Assembly: GCA_016195265.1 (NCBI GenBank)
Contig: JACPZW010000086.1
Coordinates: 1-64,000 of the forward strand
From: Acidobacteriota bacterium
Lineage (GTDB): Bacteria; Acidobacteriota; Vicinamibacteria; Vicinamibacterales; CAVVIG01
Direction: 5' to 3'
DNA length: 64,000 bases
This document shows, piece by piece, positions 33,121-41,564 of this stretch (position 1 is its first letter; each line of letters opens with the position of its first letter). The notes under the pieces were generated by a model. The model was not told where the DNA came from and made no database searches. It saw nothing but the letters and a program-made list of their open reading frames with translations. Both the position numbers and the translations under genes were made by a program.

Positions 33121-35487
33121 TCACGCCAACCCCTTCATGCGTCGATAGCCCCACTCGGCGAACACCAGACCGACCAGCGCGAGGAACAGCGCCGGCATGT
33201 CCCACAGCTCGCGCTCCTCGACGACCGTCACGCCGCGGCCGCTGTAGCTGATCGCCTCCGGCAGCGACGCGGCCGTCGCCGGCGTGAAGAACCGTCCGCC
33301 GGTTTCCTCCGCCACGCGCTTCAACAGCGGCGCGCGCATCGCGGCGTCGAAGTACTCCGCGTCACCCGCCGACACGCGCACTTTCATGCTGGCGCTGCCC
33401 GGCTGTCTGTTCGTCTGGCTTGCGCCTCCCTGAGAGGCTCCCGAGCCCGGCGGGCCCTGTGCCGCGCCTGCCGACGCACGCTCGGCGTTCACCTTGATGT
33501 CGTACACGCCGGCTTCGTCGGGCACGAAGCTCGTGCGGTATTCGCCGTCGCGCGACACCGTCCAGTCCACCGGCAGATCGGTCGTCTTGCCGGACGGCGA
33601 CGTGACGTGCGCAACAACCCGGCTGTCGTTCACTTCGACGTAGGCGCCGTCGAGCACCTCGACCGACAGCTTCACCGGCTCGCCCGGCTCGACGCGATCG
33701 GCGGTGGTGGACACGTTCACCTGCTCCGGCACGCCGTCCACCATCCATCGCACCATGCGGCGCCAGAACATCGAGTGCGTCGTGTCGCTGACCGCCATCT
33801 TCGCGTCCATGCGCCACGTCCAGACGTCCTGCACGGGCATCGCGATCGCCTTGCCGCGGCCGTACCGCTGATACGCGAGGACGATGTGGTCCTGGCGGGT
33901 CTTGTCGCTGCCGGTCAGGAGGATCGTCGCGCCCGGCTTGACCTCTCTCACGGGGTTGACGGCGGACAGGTCGGGCATCTCGTCCCATTTCTTCGCCGAC
34001 GCCTCTTCAGTCGCCATCAGCTGCGTGACCGGGAACGTCGCGCCCGCCCGCGTCGGCCGCGCCGTCAGCGGCGTGAAGTACTTCGTGTTGGGCGCGCCGG
34101 TGATGACCACCGGGAGGACGTCGCCGACCGGCGTTCCACCCCATCCGCCCTCGGCGAACGAGCGCCGGCCGCCGAGCATCAGCAGCGCGCCGCCCCGCTT
34201 GTTGACGAAGTCCGCGATCATCCGCAGCTGCTCCGGCGTGAACGACGCGGCTTCGACGCTGCCGAGAATGAGCGCGCGGTAACCGAACAGCTCTTCGCGC
34301 GTCCGCGGAAAGCCGCCCACGACTTCGTCCGGGCTGCTGACGTGCTGCCGGTAGTACTTGTTCTCGGCCGTGCGCACCAGCGTGACGACCTGCAGGTTCT
34401 TGTCGTCGGCGAGCTTCAGGTTCGCGTCCTGTTCGAGGGCGCGGCTGACGAACTTCATCTCGGACCGCGGCTCGCCTTCGTAGTAGAGGACCTTCTCGAC
34501 GCGATCGTTGACCTGCATCAGCGCGTCGCGCGCGTTGTTCTGGGTGACCTGCTCGCCGGTCTGCACGGGCACCTTGAAGCGGAAGAGGCGCGCGCCGGCT
34601 TCGGACGCCGTAAAGCGGACCTTGACCGTGGCGGATTCGCCGTCGGGCGGCAGCGCCACTTCCTGCGTGCTGATCAACCGGCCATCGTCTTCGACGGTGA
34701 TCGGGACCTTCTGGCCGCCGTACCCGGTCTGCGACAGCACGACGTCCACGACCATCGCCGAGCCCTTCAGGACGGACCGCGGCGTTTCAACTCTCGTGAC
34801 CTGGATGTCTTTCTGGAATTTCTCGGCGCCGACGCCGACGGTAAAGACGGGAATCGATCGCGCCTTGAGGCTCGCGAGCGTCTCGTCGATCGCCGCGTCG
34901 GACGTGTCCGCGCCGTCGGTCACCATGACGAGCCCGGCGAGCGGCAGGCCCGACAGTTCGTCGCGCGCGCGTTCGAGCGCGGGCGCCAGCCGCGTGGCCG
35001 TGCCGTCGTACTTCGCGCCGGCCGCCGTCGCGACGCGGCCGGACGAGGAGGCGAAGCTGAAGAAGCGGAGGACGAAGCGCTGAGAGAGCGCGGCCAGCAG
35101 CTTCGCGTCCTTCGCGCCGAGCTGCTCCTGGATGAACGCGCTGCGCGGCTTGCCGTCCAGATCCGCGATCATCATGCTGCGCGAATCGTCGACGAGGACG
35201 CCGAGGAAATTCTGCTGCGGCACCGCGGCCTTGAGAATCAGCGTCGGGCGGAACAGGCAGATCAGCAGAATCGCGAGCGCGCCGAGGCGCAGGCCGATGA
35301 GGACCGCGCGATCGCGCAGCCGCTCGATCGACGGGACGCCGCGATACGTCAGCAGCGCGCCGACGCCGACCGCGAGACCCGCCGCGACGGCCAGCAGCAC
35401 CGGGCGCGACAGGCCCCAGGTGAAATCGCCCTGCTGGAACATGAGGGGCGGGTACTTGAAGAGGAAGCGGAAGAGGCTCTCGAGCAC
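33121..35487 (-). CDS. VWA / glutamine-amidotransferase-like membrane protein
   Basis: 'FLGVLVDDSRSMMIADLDG' VWA; 'GYRALILGSVEAASFTPEQLRMIADFVNKRGGALLMLGG' GATase-like. Confidence 0.85.
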   Translation of the reverse strand: MLESLFRFLFKYPPLMFQQGDFTWGLSRPVLLAVAAGLAVGVGALLTYRGVPSIERLRDRAVLIGLRLGALAILLICLFRPTLILKAAVPQQNFLGVLVDDSRSMMIADLDGKPRSAFIQEQLGAKDAKLLAALSQRFVLRFFSFASSSGRVATAAGAKYDGTATRLAPALERARDELSGLPLAGLVMVTDGADTSDAAIDETLASLKARSIPVFTVGVGAEKFQKDIQVTRVETPRSVLKGSAMVVDVVLSQTGYGGQKVPITVEDDGRLISTQEVALPPDGESATVKVRFTASEAGARLFRFKVPVQTGEQVTQNNARDALMQVNDRVEKVLYYEGEPRSEMKFVSRALEQDANLKLADDKNLQVVTLVRTAENKYYRQHVSSPDEVVGGFPRTREELFGYRALILGSVEAASFTPEQLRMIADFVNKRGGALLMLGGRRSFAEGGWGGTPVGDVLPVVITGAPNTKYFTPLTARPTRAGATFPVTQLMATEEASAKKWDEMPDLSAVNPVREVKPGATILLTGSDKTRQDHIVLAYQRYGRGKAIAMPVQDVWTWRMDAKMAVSDTTHSMFWRRMVRWMVDGVPEQVNVSTTADRVEPGEPVKLSVEVLDGAYVEVNDSRVVAHVTSPSGKTTDLPVDWTVSRDGEYRTSFVPDEAGVYDIKVNAERASAGAAQGPPGSGASQGGASQTNRQPGSASMKVRVSAGDAEYFDAAMRAPLLKRVAEETGGRFFTPATAASLPEAISYSGRGVTVVEERELWDMPALFLALVGLVFAEWGYRRMKGLA

Positions 35488-35560
35488 CAGGCGCTCATTC
35501 TATAGGGAAGGGGTCCGGCCCGTACCCGGCCCATTTTTTTCATACGTTAGACTACGGGCC

Positions 35561-36187
35561 GTGACCACGCTCGTCGTCGCGACAAGCAATCCCAACAAAG
35601 TGCGCGAGGTTCGGGAACTGCTGGCCGGCGCGCCCATCGAGCTTAGGACGCTCGCGGCGTGGCCCCAGTTGGAGGCGCCGGAGGAGACCGGACGAACGTT
35701 CGAAGCGAACGCGCGCGACAAAGCGCTCTACTACGCTGCGCGCACGGGCGAACTGACGGTGGCGGAGGACTCGGGGCTCGAGATCGACGCGCTCGGCGGC
35801 GCGCCCGGCGTCGGATCGGCGCGCTACGGCGGCGTCGATGCGACCTATCCGGAGAAGTTCGCTCTGATTTACGCCGCGCTGCGCGAGCGAGGCGCGCTCG
35901 ACAGCCCGGCGCGGTTCGTCTGCGCGCTGGCGCTCGCCAGGGGCGAGAGCGTCCTGTTCGAGGCGCGCGGCACGGTCGAGGGACGAATCGCCACGGCGCC
36001 GGAAGGCGAGGGCGGTTTCGGCTACGACCCGATCTTCTTCTATCCGCCGTTCGGGATGACGCTCGCCGAGGCCGGGGACCGCAAAGGGGACGTCAGCCAC
36101 CGCGCGAACGCGTTCCGCCAGCTGCGGGCGTTTCTCGCCGAGGGCTTGAGTGGTTTCGTGTCTTCGTGGCCACAGGCGCTGCGTTGA
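35561..36187 (+). CDS. rdgB: XTP/dITP diphosphatase (Ham1/RdgB)
   Basis: 'VVATSNPNKVREVRELL', 'FEANARDKALYYA', 'VAEDSGLEIDALGGAPGVGSARY', 'GFGYDPIFFYP'. Confidence 0.95.
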   Translation: MTTLVVATSNPNKVREVRELLAGAPIELRTLAAWPQLEAPEETGRTFEANARDKALYYAARTGELTVAEDSGLEIDALGGAPGVGSARYGGVDATYPEKFALIYAALRERGALDSPARFVCALALARGESVLFEARGTVEGRIATAPEGEGGFGYDPIFFYPPFGMTLAEAGDRKGDVSHRANAFRQLRAFLAEGLSGFVSSWPQALR

Positions 36188-36202
36188 ACCCAGGGTACTC
36201 GC

Positions 36203-36733
36203 CTAGAAGAGTTGACCGGTGCGCCAGCGGCGCTCGTGCTCGATGAGCCACGTCTTCTTGTCGAGGCCCCCGCCGTAGCCGGTGAGCGACCCTGACGCGC
36301 CGATGACGCGGTGGCAGGGGACGATGATCGCGATCGGATTCGCGCCGTTGGCCGCGCCGACGGCGCGCGCGGCGTCGGGCGATCCGACGGCCTTCGCGAT
36401 CGCGCCGTAGCTCGTCGTCTCGCCGGGCGGAATGGCGCGCAGCGCGTCCCAGACGCGCAGCTCGAACGGCGCGCCGCGCATGTCGAGCGGGATGCCGCTG
36501 ATGTCGGCGCTCTCGCCGTCGAAGTACGCGCGGAGCCACGCGCGGGTCTTCCTGATGACGGGCGTGTCTTCGTCCACGACGTCGTGCGGCGGAAACCAGC
36601 GGCGGAGGCGCGCGTCAAGGCGCGGCAGGCGTTTGCGGGGCCCGGTAAATTCCAGCGCGCAGAGCCCCGAGTCCGACGACAGCGCGAGCATGTCGTCGAG
36701 CGGCGTCTTGATGATGGCCCGGGAGAGTTTCAT
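36203..36733 (-). CDS. ogt: Methylated-DNA--[protein]-cysteine S-methyltransferase
   Basis: 'ANGANPIAIIVPCHRVIGASGSLTGYGGGLDKKTWLIEHE'. Confidence 0.95.
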   Translation of the reverse strand: MKLSRAIIKTPLDDMLALSSDSGLCALEFTGPRKRLPRLDARLRRWFPPHDVVDEDTPVIRKTRAWLRAYFDGESADISGIPLDMRGAPFELRVWDALRAIPPGETTSYGAIAKAVGSPDAARAVGAANGANPIAIIVPCHRVIGASGSLTGYGGGLDKKTWLIEHERRWRTGQLF

Positions 36734-36750
36734 AAGGCGACTGATCGTCG

Positions 36751-37482
36751 TTACGGTATCTTCACGAGATGTCCGACGATGGCGCGCTGCTTTTCGACGA
36801 GCTGCCTGATCCCGAGGTCCGCCAGATCCAGCAGCGTCAGCAGCGCGTCGCGGCCGAACGGCTCCGCCTCGGCCGTGCCTTGGACTTCGATGAACCGGCC
36901 GTCGCCGGTCTTCACGACGTTCATGTCCACATCCGCGCGGCTGTCGTCGTCGTAGGCGAGGTCGAGCAGCGGCTCGCCGTCCACGATGCCGACGCTCGTC
37001 GCCGCGACGTAGTCGTTGAGCGGAATGCTCTTGATGGCGTCGCGCGCGCGCAGCTTCTCGAGTGCGAGCGCGAGCGCGACGAACGCGCCCGTGATGGACG
37101 CCGTCCGCGTGCCGCCGTCGGCCTGCAGGACGTCGCAGTCGATCCAGATCGTCCGCTCGCCGAGCGCCGGCAGGTTGGTGACCGAGCGCAGCGAGCGCCC
37201 GATGAGCCGCTGGATTTCCTGCGTGCGCCCGCCCACTTTTCCCGCCGACGCTTCCCGCTGCGTGCGCGTACTCGTGGCGCGCGGCAGCATGCCGTACTCG
37301 GCCGTCACCCAGCCCTTGCCCGTGTTGCGCAGGAACGGCGGCACGCGTTCTTCGACGCTGGCCGAGCAGATAACGCGCGTGCGCCCCGCATCGATCAACA
37401 CGGAGCCTTCGGCGTGCATCAGGTAGTGCGGCGTCAGGGTCGTCTCGCGCAGTTGGTTCGCCGGTCGTTGATCGGATCGCAT
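36751..37482 (-). CDS. rph: Ribonuclease PH
   Basis: '[45 protein letters not shown]' and '[24 protein letters not shown]'. Confidence 0.96.
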   Translation of the reverse strand: MRSDQRPANQLRETTLTPHYLMHAEGSVLIDAGRTRVICSASVEERVPPFLRNTGKGWVTAEYGMLPRATSTRTQREASAGKVGGRTQEIQRLIGRSLRSVTNLPALGERTIWIDCDVLQADGGTRTASITGAFVALALALEKLRARDAIKSIPLNDYVAATSVGIVDGEPLLDLAYDDDSRADVDMNVVKTGDGRFIEVQGTAEAEPFGRDALLTLLDLADLGIRQLVEKQRAIVGHLVKIP

Positions 37483-37494
37483 GGAGTCCTTGTC

Positions 37495-37540
37495 GGAATT
37501 CAGATTTCAGAGCTCAGATTTCAGATTATTTCAGATTGCG
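37495..37540. repeat. Heptamer repeat (CAGATTT family)
   Basis: cagattt cagagct cagattt cagatta tttcaga. Confidence 0.8.
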
Positions 37541-37586
37541 AATGTTGTGAATGCCGAGTGTGCACTTTCATTTTTCACTTTCAAGT

Positions 37587-38159
37587 TTATTGCACCCACG
37601 CCAGATTCCTCGTCAGCGGACGCCGCAGATCGACGTGGCCCGCGAGCGTATCCACTTCCTTGCCGTCGACGAGCACCTGCACGGCGGTGACGGCGGGCAG
37701 ATTCACGGTCAGCGCATCGACGATCGCGTAGACCGTCAGCAGTTCGCCGACGGTGCCGCCGGAATGCGCGGCCGTGACTTCGCGGCTCAAGTCCACGTAG
37801 GCGTTGCCGCCCTCGGCGATGAACACCGCGCGCAGTGTCGTGCCCGTCGGCACCGGCGAGACGATGGGCGCGGGCACCGGCGCAATCTGCGCGCTGATGA
37901 TCTCGCGCGCCTGATCCGCAGCCGACTCGCCGTACGCGATGTCGCGCTCGACGCTTGTCAGATGCGCACCATCGTCGGCGATATAAAACAGGTGCGCCTT
38001 GATCTTCCGTCCCTGCGGCGCCTGCGCGGCGGCCGCCGGCGGCGGGCCGACATTGACCGGCGTGCGACGCCTCAGCCCCGGCAGGCCGACGAAGAGCACA
38101 AGGCCCAGAACAACCGCGGCCAGCAGGACGGTCGCGACGGCGATCGAGCGCTGCGTCAT
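37587..38159 (-). CDS. GerMN-domain protein
   Basis: 'GTTLRAVFIAEGGNAYVDLSREVTAAHSGGTVGELLTVYAIVDALTVNLPAVTAVQVLVDGKEV'. Confidence 0.88.
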   Translation of the reverse strand: MTQRSIAVATVLLAAVVLGLVLFVGLPGLRRRTPVNVGPPPAAAAQAPQGRKIKAHLFYIADDGAHLTSVERDIAYGESAADQAREIISAQIAPVPAPIVSPVPTGTTLRAVFIAEGGNAYVDLSREVTAAHSGGTVGELLTVYAIVDALTVNLPAVTAVQVLVDGKEVDTLAGHVDLRRPLTRNLAWVQ

Positions 38160-39718
38160 CAGCGCGCGCCTCCCGCGGCGGTCGTGTCGCGGTACTTCAC
38201 CACCGCGTCGGCGAGCGCCTGCACGAACGCGTTCGCGAACGCGTCGCCGGTGAGCAGCTTGTCCTGATCGCCGTTGGTCAGGTAGCCGAGTTCGATCAGC
38301 ACGGCGGGCATGTTCGCCGATTCGAGGACGCGCAGCGGCGCGCTCGCGATCGGCCGGCCGGCCAGTGGAATCCGGTCCTGCAACTGCGCCTGGAGCAGCT
38401 CGGCGAACGCCGTCGATTGATCGAGATGCCGGCTCTGCGCGAGCTCCCACGGCACGAGCTCGATCTCGCGAACGGCGCCGTTGAACGCCGGCACGCGGCC
38501 GGCGCTCACCGCCGGCGGGGAGTCGGTGTCGAATGCCGCGGCGAAAATCGTGGCGCCCGCCGCCGACGGCCGTGGCGACGCGCCGGCGTGCAGGCTGATG
38601 AACAGATCGGCCTTGTTGTTGTTCGCCATCGCCGTGCGTTCGTCGATCGCGACGTGGCGGTCGTCGTCTCGCGTCAGCAAGACGCGGATGCCGAGGCGCC
38701 CTTCGATGGCGGCCTTGGCGCGCCGGGCGATCGCGAGCACGAGATCTTTTTCCTTCGCGCCGCTCGTGCCCGTGGCGCCGTCATCCTCGCTGCCGCCGTG
38801 CCCCGGATCGATCACGAGCGTGCGGAACGGCGGCGGGGCCTGATTCAGCGCGGGCAGTTCCGGCGCGCGACCGGGCGGCGGCGCCGCGGGCGCCGGCGCG
38901 GTCTCGATCTGTGCGGCCAGATCGATCACGACCCGCATCGTGGACTCGAGCGTCTGGGTGCTGGCCTTGAAGCCGGCGAACCGCGGCGCGAGGTCCACGG
39001 CGATCGTCGCCGGGTCGACGACCCGCACGGCCGTGACGAGCGCGGACCCGGCCGGCGCCGGCAACAGCGGACCGGGCGCGTCGAGCGCGTCCGCGTCGAA
39101 CCTGATCGAGAGCCGGTCGTTGTCCTGGGCGATCGTGCTCGTCGCGCGCGGCGTCGCGTCGATCGTCAGCCGGCCGGACGGCCCGAGCGCCTCGTACCGC
39201 ACGACGATCCGTGGCACACGGAGATCGCCGACGATGAGCAGCCGCGACGGCTTCCGCAGATCGAGCTTGACGTCGTAGACGGTGGCCAGCGCGCGGCTGA
39301 TGAACTCGACCGGCACCAGCCATCGGCGTCCGTTGCGCGTGAGCGGGGCCGGCAGGGAGATCAATCGGCCGGACACGGACGCCAGCGCCTGCGCCGGCTG
39401 GACGACGATCGTCTTGCCCTTGTACGAGACCGTGATCGCGCCGAGCGATTCTTCGCGCACGGCGAGCTGGAACGCGGTCGCGAGATCGTCGAGCGCGACG
39501 AATTCCTGATCGCCGGTGACGCTGAGCGGCAGCGCGCGCCGGCCGTCGCGCGCGAGCAGCGTCAGCGCCGGTGCTTGCGACGCCTGGGAAGCGGGTTGGG
39601 TCTGGCTCGACAGAACAGCCGCAAGCGCGACCAGCAACGCGACGATGAGACCAGCGAGCGGGCGTCGGGAGATGAACGGGATGCCCCATTGTATCGAAAG
39701 GCCTCGTGCCTGAGGCAC
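38159..39718 (-). CDS. N-acetylmuramoyl-L-alanine amidase with AMIN-like region
   Basis: 'LVIDPGHGGSEDDGATG', 'DLFISLHAGASP', 'PAVLIELGYLTNGDQDKLL' Amidase_3 motifs. Confidence 0.93.
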   Translation of the reverse strand: MPQARGLSIQWGIPFISRRPLAGLIVALLVALAAVLSSQTQPASQASQAPALTLLARDGRRALPLSVTGDQEFVALDDLATAFQLAVREESLGAITVSYKGKTIVVQPAQALASVSGRLISLPAPLTRNGRRWLVPVEFISRALATVYDVKLDLRKPSRLLIVGDLRVPRIVVRYEALGPSGRLTIDATPRATSTIAQDNDRLSIRFDADALDAPGPLLPAPAGSALVTAVRVVDPATIAVDLAPRFAGFKASTQTLESTMRVVIDLAAQIETAPAPAAPPPGRAPELPALNQAPPPFRTLVIDPGHGGSEDDGATGTSGAKEKDLVLAIARRAKAAIEGRLGIRVLLTRDDDRHVAIDERTAMANNNKADLFISLHAGASPRPSAAGATIFAAAFDTDSPPAVSAGRVPAFNGAVREIELVPWELAQSRHLDQSTAFAELLQAQLQDRIPLAGRPIASAPLRVLESANMPAVLIELGYLTNGDQDKLLTGDAFANAFVQALADAVVKYRDTTAAGGAR

Positions 39719-39728
39719 AATCGCCGCC

Positions 39729-40181
39729 GTGGACGACGTGGACGCGTTCCTTCAGGCGGCCATCGACGAAGCCGAGCGCGGGCTGGCCGAGGGCGGCATC
39801 CCGATCGGATCGGTGCTCGCGCACCGCGGCGCCATCATCGGCCGCGGCCACAACCGTCGCGCCCAGCAGGGTAGTGCGATCCTGCACGCCGAGATGGACG
39901 CGCTCGAGCGCGCCGGGCGGCAGCCCGCCTCGGTCTATCGCGAGAGCGTGGTGTACACCACATTGTCGCCCTGCGCGATGTGCAGCGGCGCGATCCTGCT
40001 GTACGGAATCCCGCACGTCATCGTCGGCGAGAACCGGACGTTCATGGGCGAGGAAGATCTGTTGCGCAGCCGCGGCGTCCGCGTCGACGTGCTGCAGGAT
40101 GCCCGCTGCATCCGCCTGATGCGCGAGTTCGTCGCGGCCCATCCGGAGCTGTGGAACGAAGATATCGGACGGGAAGAGTGA
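39729..40181 (+). CDS. Nucleoside/cytosine deaminase, resembling yeast Fcy1
   Basis: 'LHAEMDAL', 'TTLSPCAMCSGAILLYGIPHVIVGEN', C-terminal 'ELWNEDIG'. Confidence 0.85.
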   Translation: MDDVDAFLQAAIDEAERGLAEGGIPIGSVLAHRGAIIGRGHNRRAQQGSAILHAEMDALERAGRQPASVYRESVVYTTLSPCAMCSGAILLYGIPHVIVGENRTFMGEEDLLRSRGVRVDVLQDARCIRLMREFVAAHPELWNEDIGREE

Positions 40182-40186
40182 ATCGA

Positions 40187-40272
40187 ATTGGGTAGTTGAG
40201 TAATTGGGTAAAGGGGTAATGGCTTCGGCGCCCTTACCCAATTACCCAACTCCTCACTTACCCAATTGATGT
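40187..40272. repeat. Inverted, roughly heptameric repeats (GGGTAAT/TTACCCA family)
   Basis: attgggtagttgagtaattgggtaaaggggtaatgg...cccttacccaattacccaactcctcacttacccaatt. Confidence 0.8.
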
Positions 40273-40273
40273 G

Positions 40274-40951
40274 TTACTGAATCTCGGCGTGATAGGTGAT
40301 CGTCTGGCCCGGCTGGATGTCCACGTCGAACTGGACCGGCGGCCGGCCCTGCGCGTGGATTTCGACCTTGTGCGGCCCGGCCTGGAGATTCAAGTGCTGG
40401 AGCGCGCCGTCGAAGTCGTCGACGATGCCCGCGTAGTACCCGTCGACGAAGACCTGCGCCTCGCGGGGCGCGCCCTGAATCTTCAGGCCGCCGTACGCCG
40501 CCGCAGCCGGGCCGGCGCTGACGTTGTACCCGGGAGCCGGGGGCGGGGGATACGCGTAGCCTGGATAACCGTAGCCGTAGCCGTAGCCGTAGCCGTAGCC
40601 GCGGTAGCCGTACGGATACGCAGAGTAATAGGGATAGCCGTACGGGTACCCATCGTAATAAGGATAGCCGTACGGGTAGAAACCGTAGCCGCCGTAGATG
40701 CCGATCGAAATGCCCGGCCGGAAGTACGGAAAGTAGTACGGCCGGTACGGCACGCGGCCGACGACGCGCGGGTAGATCACGGTCGGCCGGACGCCGCCGG
40801 GACGCGGCACCGCGCGGCCGACCGTTCCGCCGGGGGCACGACCGCCGGCGCGTCCGCGCGACTGCGCGTCCGCCTCCACGACGGACGCCGCCAGACACAG
40901 GAGGCACACGGGCACCGCGAGCAGAACTGGAATGCGCTTGCAGAGTTTCAT
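40274..40951 (-). CDS. PEGA-domain lipoprotein/secreted protein with Gly-Tyr-rich region
   Basis: Signal peptide MKLCKRIPVLLAVPVCLLCLAA; (GY)n tract; 'LKIQGAPREAQVFVDGYYAGIVDDFDG' PEGA. Confidence 0.8.
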   Translation of the reverse strand: MKLCKRIPVLLAVPVCLLCLAASVVEADAQSRGRAGGRAPGGTVGRAVPRPGGVRPTVIYPRVVGRVPYRPYYFPYFRPGISIGIYGGYGFYPYGYPYYDGYPYGYPYYSAYPYGYRGYGYGYGYGYGYPGYAYPPPPAPGYNVSAGPAAAAYGGLKIQGAPREAQVFVDGYYAGIVDDFDGALQHLNLQAGPHKVEIHAQGRPPVQFDVDIQPGQTITYHAEIQ

Positions 40952-41005
40952 AACCCGACCCGAACACTCAGGCGGCGAGGCTGGCAGGGACATTCTATCG
41001 CACAA

Positions 41006-41033
41006 AGGGCTGAGGGCGAAGGGCTGAGGGCTG
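41006..41033. repeat. Heptamer repeat (AGGGCTG)
   Basis: agggctg agggcga agggctg agggctg. Confidence 0.85.
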
Positions 41034-41046
41034 AATGCCCGCAGCC

Positions 41047-41508
41047 CTACGACCTGTAGTACCTGACAATCCACTCCGCAACGCAACTCGGTTTATCCCC
41101 GCCCTCCCGTTCCACCGTGACCTGCCAGGTCACCTGGATGCCGCCGGTGACGTCCTCGACGGTCGCGGGCGTGAACCGTCCTCGCACCTTCGAGCCCGAG
41201 GGCACGGGCGAGACGAAGCGCACGCGGTTGACGCCGTAGTTGATCGCCATCCGCAGCCCGGTGAACCGGATGGCCCCGCGCATCAGCTCGCTGACGAGCG
41301 ACAGCGTCAGGAATCCGTGCGCGATCGTTGTCTTGAACGGCGACTCCGCGGCGGCGCGCGCAGGGTCCACGTGAATCCACTGGCGATCGCCGGTCGCGTT
41401 CGCGAATTCGTCGATGCGCTGCTGCGCGATTTCGAGCCAGTCGCTGACGGCGAGTTCCTGGCCGATGCGGTCGCGGATGGTCGTGACGTCGATGTCGATG
41501 ATGGCCAT
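41047..41508 (-). CDS. MaoC-family dehydratase
   Basis: 'FANATGDRQWIHVDPARAA' and 'FKTTIAHGFLTLSL'. Confidence 0.95.
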   Translation of the reverse strand: MAIIDIDVTTIRDRIGQELAVSDWLEIAQQRIDEFANATGDRQWIHVDPARAAAESPFKTTIAHGFLTLSLVSELMRGAIRFTGLRMAINYGVNRVRFVSPVPSGSKVRGRFTPATVEDVTGGIQVTWQVTVEREGGDKPSCVAEWIVRYYRS

Positions 41509-41564
41509 GTAGGGCGGGTCCTTTGGACCCGCCGGTCAGCCGGGTCCGAAAGGACCCGGCCTAC
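41509..41564. repeat. Inverted pair of REP-like palindromes between fadJ-like stop and maoC start
   Basis: gtagggcgggtcctttggacccgcc...gccgggtccgaaaggacccggcctac. Confidence 0.9.

Noticed and set aside
33109-35505. 798-aa plus-strand ORF opposite the VWA/GATase gene
   Set aside because: Antisense shadow ORF; low-complexity HRRR/DRR composition
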